Source: Treponema bryantii
GTDB lineage: Bacteria > Spirochaetota > Spirochaetia > Treponematales > Treponemataceae
Reading direction: 5' to 3'
Assembly: GCF_036492245.1 (NCBI RefSeq)
Contig: NZ_AP025286.1
Location: forward strand, 2,790,001 to 2,854,000
Length of the DNA stretch: 64,000 nt
In this document: positions 8,092 through 16,468 of the stretch, in pieces
How the letters are laid out: each line of letters begins with the position of its first letter
How positions within the stretch are numbered: position 1 is the first letter of the stretch
The notes under the pieces: model-generated
Seen by the model: the letters and a program-made list of their open reading frames with translations, nothing else
The model's database searches: none
Told to the model about the DNA's origin: nothing
Program-made: the position numbers and the translations under genes

Positions 8092-9018
8092 TTAATCAAT
8101 AGCTCCAGTTATCTTCGCAATCAAAGCCATTCTTGCGTACATACCGTACTTAACCTGCTTAAAGTAAGCGGCGCGTGGGTCGTTATCAACTTCTGGTGTA
8201 ATTTCGTTTACGCGAGGAAGTGGATGAAGAACGATCATATTCTTGCGTGCAAGCTTCATTTTCTCTGAATCAAGAATGTAGCTGTCCTTAAGACGGATAT
8301 AATCCTGTTCGTTGAAGAAGCGCTCCTTTTGAACGCGGGTCATGTAAAGCACGTCGAGCTGGTCGATTACGGCGTCGAGGCTCTCAACAATTTCATACTG
8401 AACGCCGGCCGGCTCAAGAACGTTTGTAATCAGATAGTCCGGAACGCTGAGCTCCTTTGGACTGATGAAGATGTATTTATTTCCCTTAAAGTGACGGAGT
8501 GCTTCGGCAAGTGAGTGAACTGTACGTCCAAACTTAAGGTCGCCGCAGAAGCCGACTGTATGATTTTCAAGGCCACCAAGCAACTGACGGATTGTTACAA
8601 GGTCGGTAAGGGTTTGTGTCGGGTGATAGTGTCCACCGTCCCCGGCATTGATAATCGGGCATGCAGAATACTTGCTTGCAAGCAGCGCTGCACCCTCTTT
8701 TGGAGTACGCATTGCAATTACATCGGCATAGCTTGAAACTACGCGGATTGTGTCGGCAAGAGTTTCTCCCTTTACTGTCGAAGTATTGTCGGCATCAGAA
8801 AAGCCTTCAACTGAACCGCCAAGTCTAAGCATAGCAGCTTCGAAAGAAAGTCGGGTTCTAGTACTCGGCTCAAAAAAAAGTGTCGCAAGAATTTTCCCGC
8901 GACACACGTCTTGAAATGATTTAGGATCAACAATAATCTGTTCAGCCAAAGAACAAATTTCTTCGATTTCAGAAACCGAAAGATCATCCGGCTGAATTAA
9001 ATGACGACCAGTTAGCAT
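8092..9018 (-). CDS. pyrB: Aspartate carbamoyltransferase catalytic subunit
   Basis: 308 residues, standard length. It condenses carbamoyl phosphate with aspartate, the first committed pyrimidine step. The carbamoyl-phosphate site [21 protein letters not shown] (near 49), the HPTQTLTDL loop, and the late HPLPRVNEI motif are all intact. It is the first gene of the operon, with GGAG before the ATG and a clear promoter about 27 bases upstream. The short leader leaves no room for an attenuator, so any regulation is probably at initiation or through PyrI. Confidence 0.97.
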   Translation of the reverse strand: MLTGRHLIQPDDLSVSEIEEICSLAEQIIVDPKSFQDVCRGKILATLFFEPSTRTRLSFEAAMLRLGGSVEGFSDADNTSTVKGETLADTIRVVSSYADVIAMRTPKEGAALLASKYSACPIINAGDGGHYHPTQTLTDLVTIRQLLGGLENHTVGFCGDLKFGRTVHSLAEALRHFKGNKYIFISPKELSVPDYLITNVLEPAGVQYEIVESLDAVIDQLDVLYMTRVQKERFFNEQDYIRLKDSYILDSEKMKLARKNMIVLHPLPRVNEITPEVDNDPRAAYFKQVKYGMYARMALIAKITGAID

Positions 9019-9044
9019 TGGTTACTCCGTATAAATTTTCTTAG

Positions 9045-9073
9045 ATATTATCAAAAAACGGGGAATGTTACAA
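9045..9073 (-). promoter_or_regulatory. Promoter of the pyrBIC operon
   Basis: On the minus strand: TTGTAA (9068-9073), 17-nt spacer, TAATAT (9045-9050). Transcription should start near 9038, giving a leader of about 20 nt. Confidence 0.7.
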
Positions 9074-9228
9074 TAATATTTCCATGCATGTTTACTGATT
9101 ATCCAACTCTACGTTGAGAGTTTTCCAAAAATAAATTGTTAGGATTTTTCACCATCTTCTGATAGTATACAATTACCGCGCGGAATTAAAGGCACTCAAA
9201 AGATAAGTGCCCCTAAGGAGATAAAAAA

Positions 9229-10356
9229 ATGAAAAACTCAATTGGAAACAACATCAAATATTACAGAAAGCAGCTTGGTCTTACTCAGGAAGAACTGGCA
9301 GGACAGTTGTTTGTAACATCTCAGGCGGTCAGCAAATGGGAAAGTGACGCAGGATTGCCAGATACAGCACAGATTGTTCCGCTTGCAAAAGTCCTTAATA
9401 TCTCAACAGATGCGATTTTTGGACTTGAGCAGGGAAATTACGATGATCTTGCAGCAGCAAAGGTGCATGAAAAATTCCGCGAACTTCGCAGTCAGATTGA
9501 TAAAAGAAAGGGTGCGCTGGAATCCTGCGAATATCTTCTTTCTGAATGTGAGGCAAATCCTCTGAACTTTGAAATCTATATGAACTTTGTGCAGAGTGTT
9601 GCAAATCTTAGCCGTAACATAGAAAACTTCGGCGAATACAAAAAGGGTATGAACGAAACCTTTGATAAATATTTTGATGAAGCCCTGAAGAAATCAGTTC
9701 AGGTAATCAGATACTGCAAGGACAGCAACTGTGTTGAAAAGACTCACTTTGCCCTTTCCTGGCTTTATATACAACGAAAGGAATACGAAAAAGCCCGCGA
9801 ACATATTGCAAAGCTTCCGAGCGCACACTCAAACATGCTGCGCGAAAGTATTCTTGCAAAACTTGAAGGTTTTGAAAACGGCATAGAAGCCCAGCTCAAG
9901 GCGCAGCATAATAACTCGCAGTCGCTTTGTCTTCCTTTCAACAAGGAGTTCGTATATTCTGCAGAAACTTATTTCTGGAATAAAACAGAAAGCACTCCGG
10001 CCTATTGTGAATGGGCATTGAACATTATTTTTGCAGTCTGCAAGGATCCGACTATGAAACCATATTGTCAGGGCTTTGTAAAAGATTTGTATGCCTTCAA
10101 AATCTGCGCTGAATTAAAGACAGGCCTTGATGAAGCTGCCCGCACAGATTTTGCAGAAGTAAAAAAGCTGATTCTGGACTATGTTGATTTCTGTGCAGCC
10201 GAGCTTGAACGGGAAGACCTTCTTGCCTGCTATGATGAAAAAGGACTTCTGAATATGAAGCTCTACACAAAAGAAGATGCCGACCGCCGCATTAAAGAAC
10301 TTGAAGAAAAAATCAAAAAATGGTGCGGCGAAGAAGCTTTGAAAAAAGTGTTGTAG
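9229..10356 (+). CDS. XRE-family regulator with a large C-terminal domain
   Basis: 375 residues. The first 66 residues are a clear Cro/C1 helix-turn-helix (NIKYYRKQLGLTQEELAGQL, then SQAVSKWESDAGLPD and LNISTDAIFG). The remaining 300 residues are helical and rich in Glu, Lys and aromatic residues, with repeats of helix pairs that suggest a TPR-like or ligand-sensing domain. This pattern is common in low-GC regulators where the C-terminus detects a peptide or metabolite. GGAG precedes the ATG and a strong terminator follows, so it is monocistronic. The target is unknown. Confidence 0.9.
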   Translation: MKNSIGNNIKYYRKQLGLTQEELAGQLFVTSQAVSKWESDAGLPDTAQIVPLAKVLNISTDAIFGLEQGNYDDLAAAKVHEKFRELRSQIDKRKGALESCEYLLSECEANPLNFEIYMNFVQSVANLSRNIENFGEYKKGMNETFDKYFDEALKKSVQVIRYCKDSNCVEKTHFALSWLYIQRKEYEKAREHIAKLPSAHSNMLRESILAKLEGFENGIEAQLKAQHNNSQSLCLPFNKEFVYSAETYFWNKTESTPAYCEWALNIIFAVCKDPTMKPYCQGFVKDLYAFKICAELKTGLDEAARTDFAEVKKLILDYVDFCAAELEREDLLACYDEKGLLNMKLYTKEDADRRIKELEEKIKKWCGEEALKKVL

Positions 10357-10382
10357 GAAAAAGCACCGACCATGTAAAACAA

Positions 10383-10420
10383 AACGCCGCAATCGCTCCT
10401 CGCGACTGCGGCGTTTTTTA
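10383..10420 (+). terminator. Rho-independent terminator after the XRE gene
   Basis: AACGCCGCA (10383-10391) pairs with TGCGGCGTT (10407-10415) and is followed by T residues. Confidence 0.88.
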
Positions 10421-10424
10421 ATAC

Positions 10425-10453
10425 CGTCATCCCGAAACAAGTTCAGCATGACG
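10425..10453. repeat. REP-like element with CGTCAT/ATGACG ends
   Basis: CGTCATcccGAAacaaGTTCagcATGACG: outer arms CGTCAT and ATGACG, inner GAA/TTC. It is related to the ends of the 16120-16261 element, to 25604-25620, and to the pfk terminator at 46475-46507. Confidence 0.7.
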
Positions 10454-10462
10454 CGTCAATCA

Positions 10463-11716
10463 TTAAATCTGATCCATTCTGGCAACATCAGCTGTGTAGT
10501 CGATTCCTTCTACATCAAAACCGTTTGTTGCGTAGAAATCATGCTTGTAACCAACCAGGTCACAGATTTCTTTGATGTTGTCGTTGTTTACCTTAGACAT
10601 CAGCTTATCAACTTCGGCCTGAACATCTGCCTGCATTTCCCAGTCGTCTACGCGGATGCGGTTTTCTTCATCAACCGGAACCTTGCCAGCAGCATTGTTT
10701 TCACCTGTGTAAAGGCGTTCTGCAAAAAGGCGTTCCATCTGCTCGATACAACCTTCGTGAGTTCCCTTTTCCTTCATAACCTTGAAAAGGATAGAAAGGT
10801 AAAGTGAAATGATAGGGATAACAGCAGAAGAACGAGTTACGAGTCCCTTGTTTACAGAAACGTAAGCAGCACCACCGAGTTCCTTAGAAAGCTTCTCATT
10901 CAAAGCATGGGCAGTAGCTTCAAGGTGCTTTTTAGCCTGTCCGATAGTTCCATCGCGGTAAATAGCGTGGCTCAACTCTGGTCCGATGTACGAATAAGCA
11001 ACTGTACGGCAACCTTCTGCAAGAACACCAGCGGCAGCAAGCTGGTCAATCCAAAGCTGCCAGTCTTCGCCACCCATTACTTTTACAGTGTTTGCAATTT
11101 CTTCGTCATTTGCAGGTTCAGCAGCAGACTCTTTAAGAGTGTCTGTAAGAATATCAATTCCAAGACCTGCGTATGTTTTACCAATTGGTTTGATAACTGA
11201 TTTATAAAGTACGTGAGCACCAGTTTCGCTGTTAGGGTCAATCTTATCCGGGTCGCTGCGCACCGGTGAAGCCAAACTGTAAACGATAAGGTCGAACTTC
11301 TTTCCAGCCTTCTTTGCTTCATCAATAATCATTTTGCGTGTTTCGTGACTGAAAGCATCTGCAGAGAAAGTCTCTGTAAACAAGCCTTCTGCCTTAGCAG
11401 CGCGGTCGAATGCGAGGTTGTTGTACCAGCCTGGTGTACCGCCCTTAGTTTCTGTTCCGGCCTTTTCAAAAGAAACACCGATAGTATCTGCACCGTATTC
11501 GAAAGCTGCAGAGATGCGTGAAGCAAGTCCGTAACCTGTAGAACATCCCAAAACAAGAACGAACTTAGGACCGTTTCCGCCCTCTTTCAAGCTCTTTGTT
11601 CCGCGCTTAGCCTTCTGTGCTTTTACATAAGCAATCTGATTTTCAACTTCCTTAGCGCATCCAAGAGGATGAGCGTTAAGACACATGTTAGAACGAACCA
11701 TTGGTTTGATTATCAT
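10463..11716 (-). CDS. fabV: Trans-2-enoyl-CoA/enoyl-ACP reductase (TER/FabV)
   Basis: 417 residues, family length about 400. It reduces trans-2-enoyl thioesters with NADH. The N-terminus MIIKPMVRSNMCLNAHPLGC, the nucleotide-binding VLVLGCSTGYGLASR, the segment GVSFEKAGTETKGGTPGWYNN, and the Tyr-x8-Lys region (SYIGPELSHAIYRDGTIGQAKK) match the Treponema denticola TER closely. TER of that species works on crotonyl-CoA, so the enzyme could serve butyrate formation. The nearby fabF gene suggests fatty-acid synthesis instead. The sequence alone does not decide. It starts nine bases after fabF ends, in one operon. Confidence 0.95.
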   Translation of the reverse strand: MIIKPMVRSNMCLNAHPLGCAKEVENQIAYVKAQKAKRGTKSLKEGGNGPKFVLVLGCSTGYGLASRISAAFEYGADTIGVSFEKAGTETKGGTPGWYNNLAFDRAAKAEGLFTETFSADAFSHETRKMIIDEAKKAGKKFDLIVYSLASPVRSDPDKIDPNSETGAHVLYKSVIKPIGKTYAGLGIDILTDTLKESAAEPANDEEIANTVKVMGGEDWQLWIDQLAAAGVLAEGCRTVAYSYIGPELSHAIYRDGTIGQAKKHLEATAHALNEKLSKELGGAAYVSVNKGLVTRSSAVIPIISLYLSILFKVMKEKGTHEGCIEQMERLFAERLYTGENNAAGKVPVDEENRIRVDDWEMQADVQAEVDKLMSKVNNDNIKEICDLVGYKHDFYATNGFDVEGIDYTADVARMDQI

Positions 11717-11725
11717 AATTTACCT

Positions 11726-12982
11726 CTATATCTTCTTTAATATAATACATCCGTTATGACCGCCAAAGCCGAGTGAACAGCTGGCAGTTGCATTGATTTC
11801 ACAAGACACGCCTTTGTTTGGTGTGTAGTCCAGGTCGCAGCCATGCTCTAAGTCCGGCTCGTCCAGGTTGATTGTCGGCGGAACAAAATTATCTTCCATT
11901 GCCTTGATACACATAATTGCTTCAATAGAACCAGCTGAACCAACCATGTGCCCAATTTCACTCTTAGTAGAAGAGATGTGGAGTTTCTTTGCATCCTCTC
12001 CGAATACACTCTTAATCATCAAAGTTTCTGCAGTATCATTTGCAGAAGTAGAAGTTCCGTGAGCATTGTAGTACTGAATATCAGATGGCTTCATGCCGGC
12101 ATCTTCAAAAGCACGCTTCATGGCAAGAGCACCACCGCTTCCATCCTCACGAGGAGCAGTAATGTGGTAAGCATCTGAACTTGCACCGTAACCAGCAACT
12201 TCAGCATAAATCTTAGCACCGCGAGCCTTTGCGTGCTCATACTCTTCAAGAATCAAAACAGCAGAACCTTCAGCCATTACAAAACCGCTGCGGTTCTTAT
12301 CGAATGGACGGCTTGCCTTTTCCGGCTCATCATTAAAACTTCTTGTCAAAGCAGAAAGTGCCTGATAACAGCCGATATTAAAACCTGTAATATTAGCATC
12401 AACACCGCCAGCAAAACAAACGTCGAGACGGCCGCTGCGAATCATATCAAGTGAAAGTCCAAGAGCATCAGTTCCAGAAGCACAAGCTGTAGACAAAGTC
12501 CATGAAGGACCGTAAATCTGAAAGTGCATTGCAACACCGGCAGAAGCTTCGTTATTCAAAACAAAAGGAGCTGTTAAAGGTGGAATGCGGTCTACACCAC
12601 TTGCAGGATCCAGATATTTTTTATAAGCAGTTTCCAAATCATCAGAAAGACCAATACCAACGCCAGTTACAATACCAGCTTTTTCATCTTTAAGATTATC
12701 AGCAGTAAGTCCGGCATCTGCAGCAGCTTCAATACTTGCACCAAGCAGGAACTTGCTCATACGGCTCATTTTGCGAGCCAGTTTGCGGTCTACACCATAA
12801 TTATTTATATCAAAATCTTTAACTTCACCTGCAATCTGCACCTGATGTTTAGAAGCATCAAAAAGTGTGATTTTTGTAATTCCACTTTTTCCGTTCTTTA
12901 CATTTTCCCATGCAGTTTTTACATCGTTTCCAACAGAAGAAACGCAACCCAATCCTGTTACAACAACTCTGCGTTGTGCCAT
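11726..12982 (-). CDS. fabF: 3-oxoacyl-ACP synthase II
   Basis: 418 residues, standard. It elongates acyl-ACP with malonyl-ACP. The Cys-His-His triad is present: STACASGTDAL with Cys167, NAHGTSTSAND, and TKSEIGHMVGSAG. The C-terminal FGGHNGCIIL ending is typical. It lies first in the fabF-fabV operon. Its promoter overlaps a perfect dyad, so a regulator probably controls both genes. The rest of the fab set is not here. Confidence 0.97.
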   Translation of the reverse strand: MAQRRVVVTGLGCVSSVGNDVKTAWENVKNGKSGITKITLFDASKHQVQIAGEVKDFDINNYGVDRKLARKMSRMSKFLLGASIEAAADAGLTADNLKDEKAGIVTGVGIGLSDDLETAYKKYLDPASGVDRIPPLTAPFVLNNEASAGVAMHFQIYGPSWTLSTACASGTDALGLSLDMIRSGRLDVCFAGGVDANITGFNIGCYQALSALTRSFNDEPEKASRPFDKNRSGFVMAEGSAVLILEEYEHAKARGAKIYAEVAGYGASSDAYHITAPREDGSGGALAMKRAFEDAGMKPSDIQYYNAHGTSTSANDTAETLMIKSVFGEDAKKLHISSTKSEIGHMVGSAGSIEAIMCIKAMEDNFVPPTINLDEPDLEHGCDLDYTPNKGVSCEINATASCSLGFGGHNGCIILKKI

Positions 12983-13041
12983 TTAATACCTCAAAAAATA
13001 AAAAAGATGAATTAGTATAGCATATAAGATGAGATAATAAA

Positions 13042-13070
13042 ACAGTACATTTCTTTGACATTTTTGTCAA
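13042..13070 (-). promoter_or_regulatory. fabF-fabV promoter with overlapping dyad
   Basis: Minus strand: TTGACA (13065-13070), 17-nt spacer, TACTGT (13042-13047). The -35 box is one arm of TTGACA-tttt-TGTCAA (13055-13070), a perfect 6-4-6 dyad. Any protein bound to this dyad would block the -35 region. Confidence 0.6.
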
Positions 13071-13076
13071 TAATGT

Positions 13077-13117
13077 CAAGATAAATCACCCAATAATTCA
13101 AAAGGAGATTTATCTTG
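13077..13117. promoter_or_regulatory. Long-spaced inverted repeat in the fabF/DUF362 divergent region
   Basis: CAAGATAAATC (13077-13087) and GATTTATCTTG (13107-13117) are exact complements of 11 nt with 19 nt between. It lies just upstream of, and partly in, the -35 box of the DUF362 gene. Confidence 0.5.
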
Positions 13118-13144
13118 TCTTTATTTACAATATGAGCCTATAAT
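13115..13144 (+). promoter_or_regulatory. Promoter of the DUF362 gene, start codon almost at +1
   Basis: TTGTCT (13115-13120), 18 nt, TATAAT (13139-13144). The ATG at 13151 comes only six bases after the -10 box, so the transcript should begin at or next to the start codon. Confidence 0.65.
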
Positions 13145-13150
13145 TAACAA

Positions 13151-14266
13151 ATGACCACAACGGTGGCGCTGCAAAGATGCGCGGAATATGATTTTGATAA
13201 GGTTCTCGAATGTATTCATGTGATGTTTGAACTTGTTCCGCCTCCAGATGTCCATGGCAAAACAGTTCTTCTTAAACCGAATATTCTTTATCCAAAGTCT
13301 CCGGACCTTGCAGTGTGTACGCATCCGGTTGTAGTTGGTGCTGTGGCCCGGGCTTTTAAAGATCTCGGCGCTGCCCGCGTAATTGCCGGAGAATCCCCTG
13401 CTATCGCTAATTCTACAATGGCTGCAAAGGTTACCGGCATGTACGATCAGGTTGTCAGTAATGGCGGAGAATGGGCTGATTTTAAGACACCCGACGTAGT
13501 AGCCTGTCCAGACGGTAAAATAGTAAAAAGCTTTAATTTTGCGAAACAATTTCTTGAAGCCGATATTATAGTTTCAGTTGCAAAGCTAAAAAGCCATCAG
13601 CTTATGGCTTATACCGGCGCAATGAAAAATCTTTTCGGTCTGATGATAGGACTTGAAAAAGCAGAACAGCACTACCGTTTCTCCAACAAAGCTGATTTTG
13701 CAGCTTTTCTTACAGACCTCAATATTGCTGCAAAACCTCAGTATGCAATTATGGATGCAATAGTGGGAATGGAAGGGCCCGGCGGACCTGGTGGTGGAGC
13801 CCCGATAAAACTCGGGTTCCTCGCCGCCTCGGACAATATTTTAGCCCTGGACTGGAAATGTTCGGAACTCGTAGGCTATAATCCTCATCTCATTGCAAAT
13901 CTCGAAGATGCCCTAAAACGCAGCCTCTGGCTCAAATCAGAAAAAGAAATAAAAACAGCAGGAGCCTCAGAAGACACCTGCCGCTGTACAACTTTCAAAA
14001 TAGTAAAAGAACCAAGCGAAACACTGCAGAAAATGATGCCTCGCTGGCTCAACCTTATTGCAACTCCACTTCTCACAAAAACACCGCGTTTTAATGCCCG
14101 CAAGTGTAAAAAATGCGGCCGCTGCGAACAGATTTGTCCCGCACACCTCATAAAAATGAATGGGCCGGACGATTCCGCCCAGCTGAACGACAAACAAAAA
14201 TGTCTGCACTGCTTCTGCTGCCACGAAATCTGCCCGAACGACGCAATAAAACTTAAGCGTTTTTAG
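13151..14266 (+). CDS. DUF362 protein with two C-terminal 4Fe-4S clusters
   Basis: 371 residues. The N-terminal DUF362 domain (VALQRCAEYD, VLLKPNILYP near residue 40, VAKLKSHQLMAYTGAMKNLFGLMIG near 140) is followed by a bacterial ferredoxin-like domain. That domain has two Cys groups, CKKCGRCEQICP and CLHCFCCHEICP, near residues 316 and 352. Members are thought to handle electrons with an unknown partner. The start fits the family N-terminus, but there is no ribosome site and the -10 box is adjacent. The gene ends with a four-base overlap with the convergent ACT gene. Confidence 0.92.
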   Translation: MTTTVALQRCAEYDFDKVLECIHVMFELVPPPDVHGKTVLLKPNILYPKSPDLAVCTHPVVVGAVARAFKDLGAARVIAGESPAIANSTMAAKVTGMYDQVVSNGGEWADFKTPDVVACPDGKIVKSFNFAKQFLEADIIVSVAKLKSHQLMAYTGAMKNLFGLMIGLEKAEQHYRFSNKADFAAFLTDLNIAAKPQYAIMDAIVGMEGPGGPGGGAPIKLGFLAASDNILALDWKCSELVGYNPHLIANLEDALKRSLWLKSEKEIKTAGASEDTCRCTTFKIVKEPSETLQKMMPRWLNLIATPLLTKTPRFNARKCKKCGRCEQICPAHLIKMNGPDDSAQLNDKQKCLHCFCCHEICPNDAIKLKRF

Positions 14267-14694
14267 ATATTTGCCAGTTCGTCCTGACCAATCATTCTGA
14301 TACCGTTCTGATCACAAACCTTTTCAGTTTCAGGAACATCAGTACAACGGATAATCATATAAGCCGAACCAGACTTACGTCCAGTAAAGCCGTACATATA
14401 TTCAACGTTGCGTCCGTTATCAGCAAGAATCTTAAGAATCTTATTCAAACTTCCAGCCTCATCCGGAATCTCAACGGCAATTACCGGAGTAGATTTTACG
14501 ATATAGTGAGAACGCTCAAGCGCCCCCATAACCTGCTCTACGTTTTCTACAATAATACGTGCAATTCCAAAGTCGTTAGTATCTGCAAGGCTGATAGCAC
14601 GAATATTAATATTATGAGTTGCCAGAACGTTAGTAAGCTCCGACAGTGCATTCTTTCTGTTTTCGATAAAAATTGAAATCTGGTTAATAGTCAT
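14263..14694 (-). CDS. Tandem ACT-domain protein
   Basis: 143 residues with two ACT domains in tandem: ISIFIENRKNALSELTNVL from residue 6 and VIAVEIPDEAGSLNKILKIL from about 72. Stand-alone ACT pairs beside phenylacetate-CoA ligase are common in anaerobes and are thought to sense an amino acid, probably an aromatic one, for the ior/paaK pathway. A G/C-rich repeat (14711-14790) separates it from paaK upstream, likely in one transcript. Confidence 0.9.
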   Translation of the reverse strand: MTINQISIFIENRKNALSELTNVLATHNINIRAISLADTNDFGIARIIVENVEQVMGALERSHYIVKSTPVIAVEIPDEAGSLNKILKILADNGRNVEYMYGFTGRKSGSAYMIIRCTDVPETEKVCDQNGIRMIGQDELANI

Positions 14695-14710
14695 AGTTTA
14701 TTCTCCTTAT

Positions 14711-14790
14711 GTAGGGGAAAGCCTTCCCCTCGCTCGCACTTGCGTTGCTCGCTACCCCTTCTAGCGGGGACACCCCGCAACGCCCCGCCG
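14711..14790. repeat. G/C-rich intra-operon hairpin element, copy B
   Basis: GGGGAA-agcc-TTCCCC, then a variable part, then GCGGGG-aca-CCCCGC followed by aacgCCCC. Order and right half match the element at 18380-18463. Both sit between genes of the aromatic amino-acid module, at paaK-ACT and lipoprotein-iorB. Confidence 0.8.
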
Positions 14791-16101
14791 TTAATCATGA
14801 AGCTTACGTGTATCAATTACACGCTTAGCCTTACCTTCACTTCTTGCGATAGACTTCGGTGCCACTAATGTAACCTTAGCCTTAATCTGAAGAACACTCA
14901 AGAGTGCGCTCTCAAGCTGTTTTTCCTGCTTATTGATTTCAGAAACAACGTCGCTGAACTTCTCGGCTGTCATCTCAACCTTAATTTCGAATGTATCAGT
15001 GTTGTTTACGCGGCCAACATGAATCTCGTAGTTTGCAGGGTAACCGTTCTGCATGAGAACACCCTCAATCTGACTTGGGAATACGTTTACACCACGGATA
15101 ATAAGCATATCATCAGTACGTCCCATAGGCTTACTCATACGAACGAAAGTACGACCGCAGGCACAAGGAGCACGGTTCAAAACGCCGATATCCTTTGTGC
15201 GGAAGCGCATCAATGGGAATGCCTGCTTTGTGATTGCTGTGAATACAAGCTCACCCTTCTCGCCATCTGGAAGTCTCTTTCCAGTTTTTGGATCAATAGT
15301 TTCGATAATGAAGTGGTCTTCGTTTACGTGCATACCAGCCTGTTCCTGACACTCATAAGCAACGCCAGGTCCCATAACTTCAGTAAGACCGTAAATATCA
15401 TAAGCCTTAAGGCCGAGAGATTTTTCAATGTCGCGGCGCATTTCTTCAGTCCAAGGCTCAGCACCAAAAATACCAGCCTTAAGATGAATATCATCTGGAG
15501 TGAGTCCCATATCCTTAAGGGTTTCGCCAAGGTATGCAGCATAGCTTGGAGTACAGAACAGAATTGTAGATTTCAAATCCTGCATAAAAGTAATCTGGCG
15601 CTGTGTGTTACCAGATGAAATTGGAATAACCTGAATACCAAGTTTTGTTGCACCACCATGAACACCAAAGCCACCAGTGAAAAGTCCGTAGCCGTAAGCG
15701 TTCTGTGCAATATCATTTTCATCACAGCCGATTGCTACGAGCTGACGTGCAGTACAGTCATCCCAAATGTCGAGATCTTCTTTTGTATAACCTACAACAA
15801 TCTGCTTACCAGTAGTTCCAGATGAAGCGTGAATACGAACAACCTTGCTCATTGGAACAGCGAAAAGTCCATATGGGTAAGTTGCACGGAGATCATCCTT
15901 ACAGGTGAACGGAATCTTATCAAGATCATCGAGTCCCTTAATATCGTCTGGAGTTACACCTGCTTCCTCGCAGCGCTTTCTGTAATATTCAACATTCTCA
16001 TAAACATGGCGGAAATTTTTAGCCAGTCTTTCGCCCTGAAGCTTACGAAGCTCCTCAAGTGGCATACATTCTGATTCTTTCTGATAATATTTTAAATTCA
16101 T
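14791..16101 (-). CDS. paaK: Phenylacetate-CoA ligase
   Basis: 436 residues, standard. It activates phenylacetate or related aryl acids to the CoA thioester with ATP. The adenylation P-loop RIHASSGTTGKQIVVGYT lies near residue 90, AYDIYGLTEVMGPG near 233, and the C-terminal lid with TDDMLIIRGVNVFPSQIE near 328. With iorAB nearby it would catalyse or reverse the last step of converting aromatic amino acids to aryl acids with ATP gain. The start is preceded by a GGAG-like site. Confidence 0.94.
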   Translation of the reverse strand: MNLKYYQKESECMPLEELRKLQGERLAKNFRHVYENVEYYRKRCEEAGVTPDDIKGLDDLDKIPFTCKDDLRATYPYGLFAVPMSKVVRIHASSGTTGKQIVVGYTKEDLDIWDDCTARQLVAIGCDENDIAQNAYGYGLFTGGFGVHGGATKLGIQVIPISSGNTQRQITFMQDLKSTILFCTPSYAAYLGETLKDMGLTPDDIHLKAGIFGAEPWTEEMRRDIEKSLGLKAYDIYGLTEVMGPGVAYECQEQAGMHVNEDHFIIETIDPKTGKRLPDGEKGELVFTAITKQAFPLMRFRTKDIGVLNRAPCACGRTFVRMSKPMGRTDDMLIIRGVNVFPSQIEGVLMQNGYPANYEIHVGRVNNTDTFEIKVEMTAEKFSDVVSEINKQEKQLESALLSVLQIKAKVTLVAPKSIARSEGKAKRVIDTRKLHD

Positions 16102-16119
16102 AGAATTCTCCTAAAACAA

Positions 16120-16261
16120 CGTCATGCTGAACCCTTCGCAGCATAGCTGCTCGGAGACTCGCTAAAAATAGTCCACTGGACTATTTTTGCCCTGCTACGC
16201 AGTGCCGCTCCCTATGTTTCAGCATCTTTTTTACAGGCCCTGAAACGAGTTCAGGATGACG
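16120..16261. repeat. 142-bp MITE/REP-like element with terminal inverted repeats
   Basis: The ends are CGTCATGCTGAAC (16120-16132) and GTTCAGGATGACG (16249-16261), inverted repeats with one mismatch. Inside is a near-perfect palindrome, AAAAATAGTCCA-c-TGGACTATTTTT (16164-16188). There is no ORF. It fills the gap upstream of paaK. The same end sequence recurs near 10425 and 25604. Confidence 0.78.
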
Positions 16262-16300
16262 TTTTTTATTTTTGTTTTTAATGTAAAAAGATTAGTTACC

Positions 16301-16445
16301 GTGCACTGTTCAATGGAACGCATTGCACAAAAAAAATAGAGAAGTTCGCCCTTAGGCGAAAAAGAAATAAAAGGAAAAGAAGCGGCTCTTAAGTAGGCCT
16401 GTAATTCTTAACATATACTGAATATTACCACGCTTAGAGCCGCTT
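16301..16445. repeat. Palindrome-rich intergenic stretch downstream of the phosphatase gene
   Basis: There are three dyads. GTGCA..GTTC-aatg-GAAC..TGCAC lies at 16301-16328. TTCGCC-ctta-GGCGAA lies at 16345-16360. AAGCGGCTCT (16380-16389) pairs with AGAGCCGCTT (16436-16445), with an extra AAG/CTT pair set off by one bulged T. The last one, read on minus, is followed by T-rich sequence and could end transcription of the phosphatase gene. Confidence 0.6.
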
Positions 16446-16468
16446 GTAAAGATTAAAACAAAAAATTA

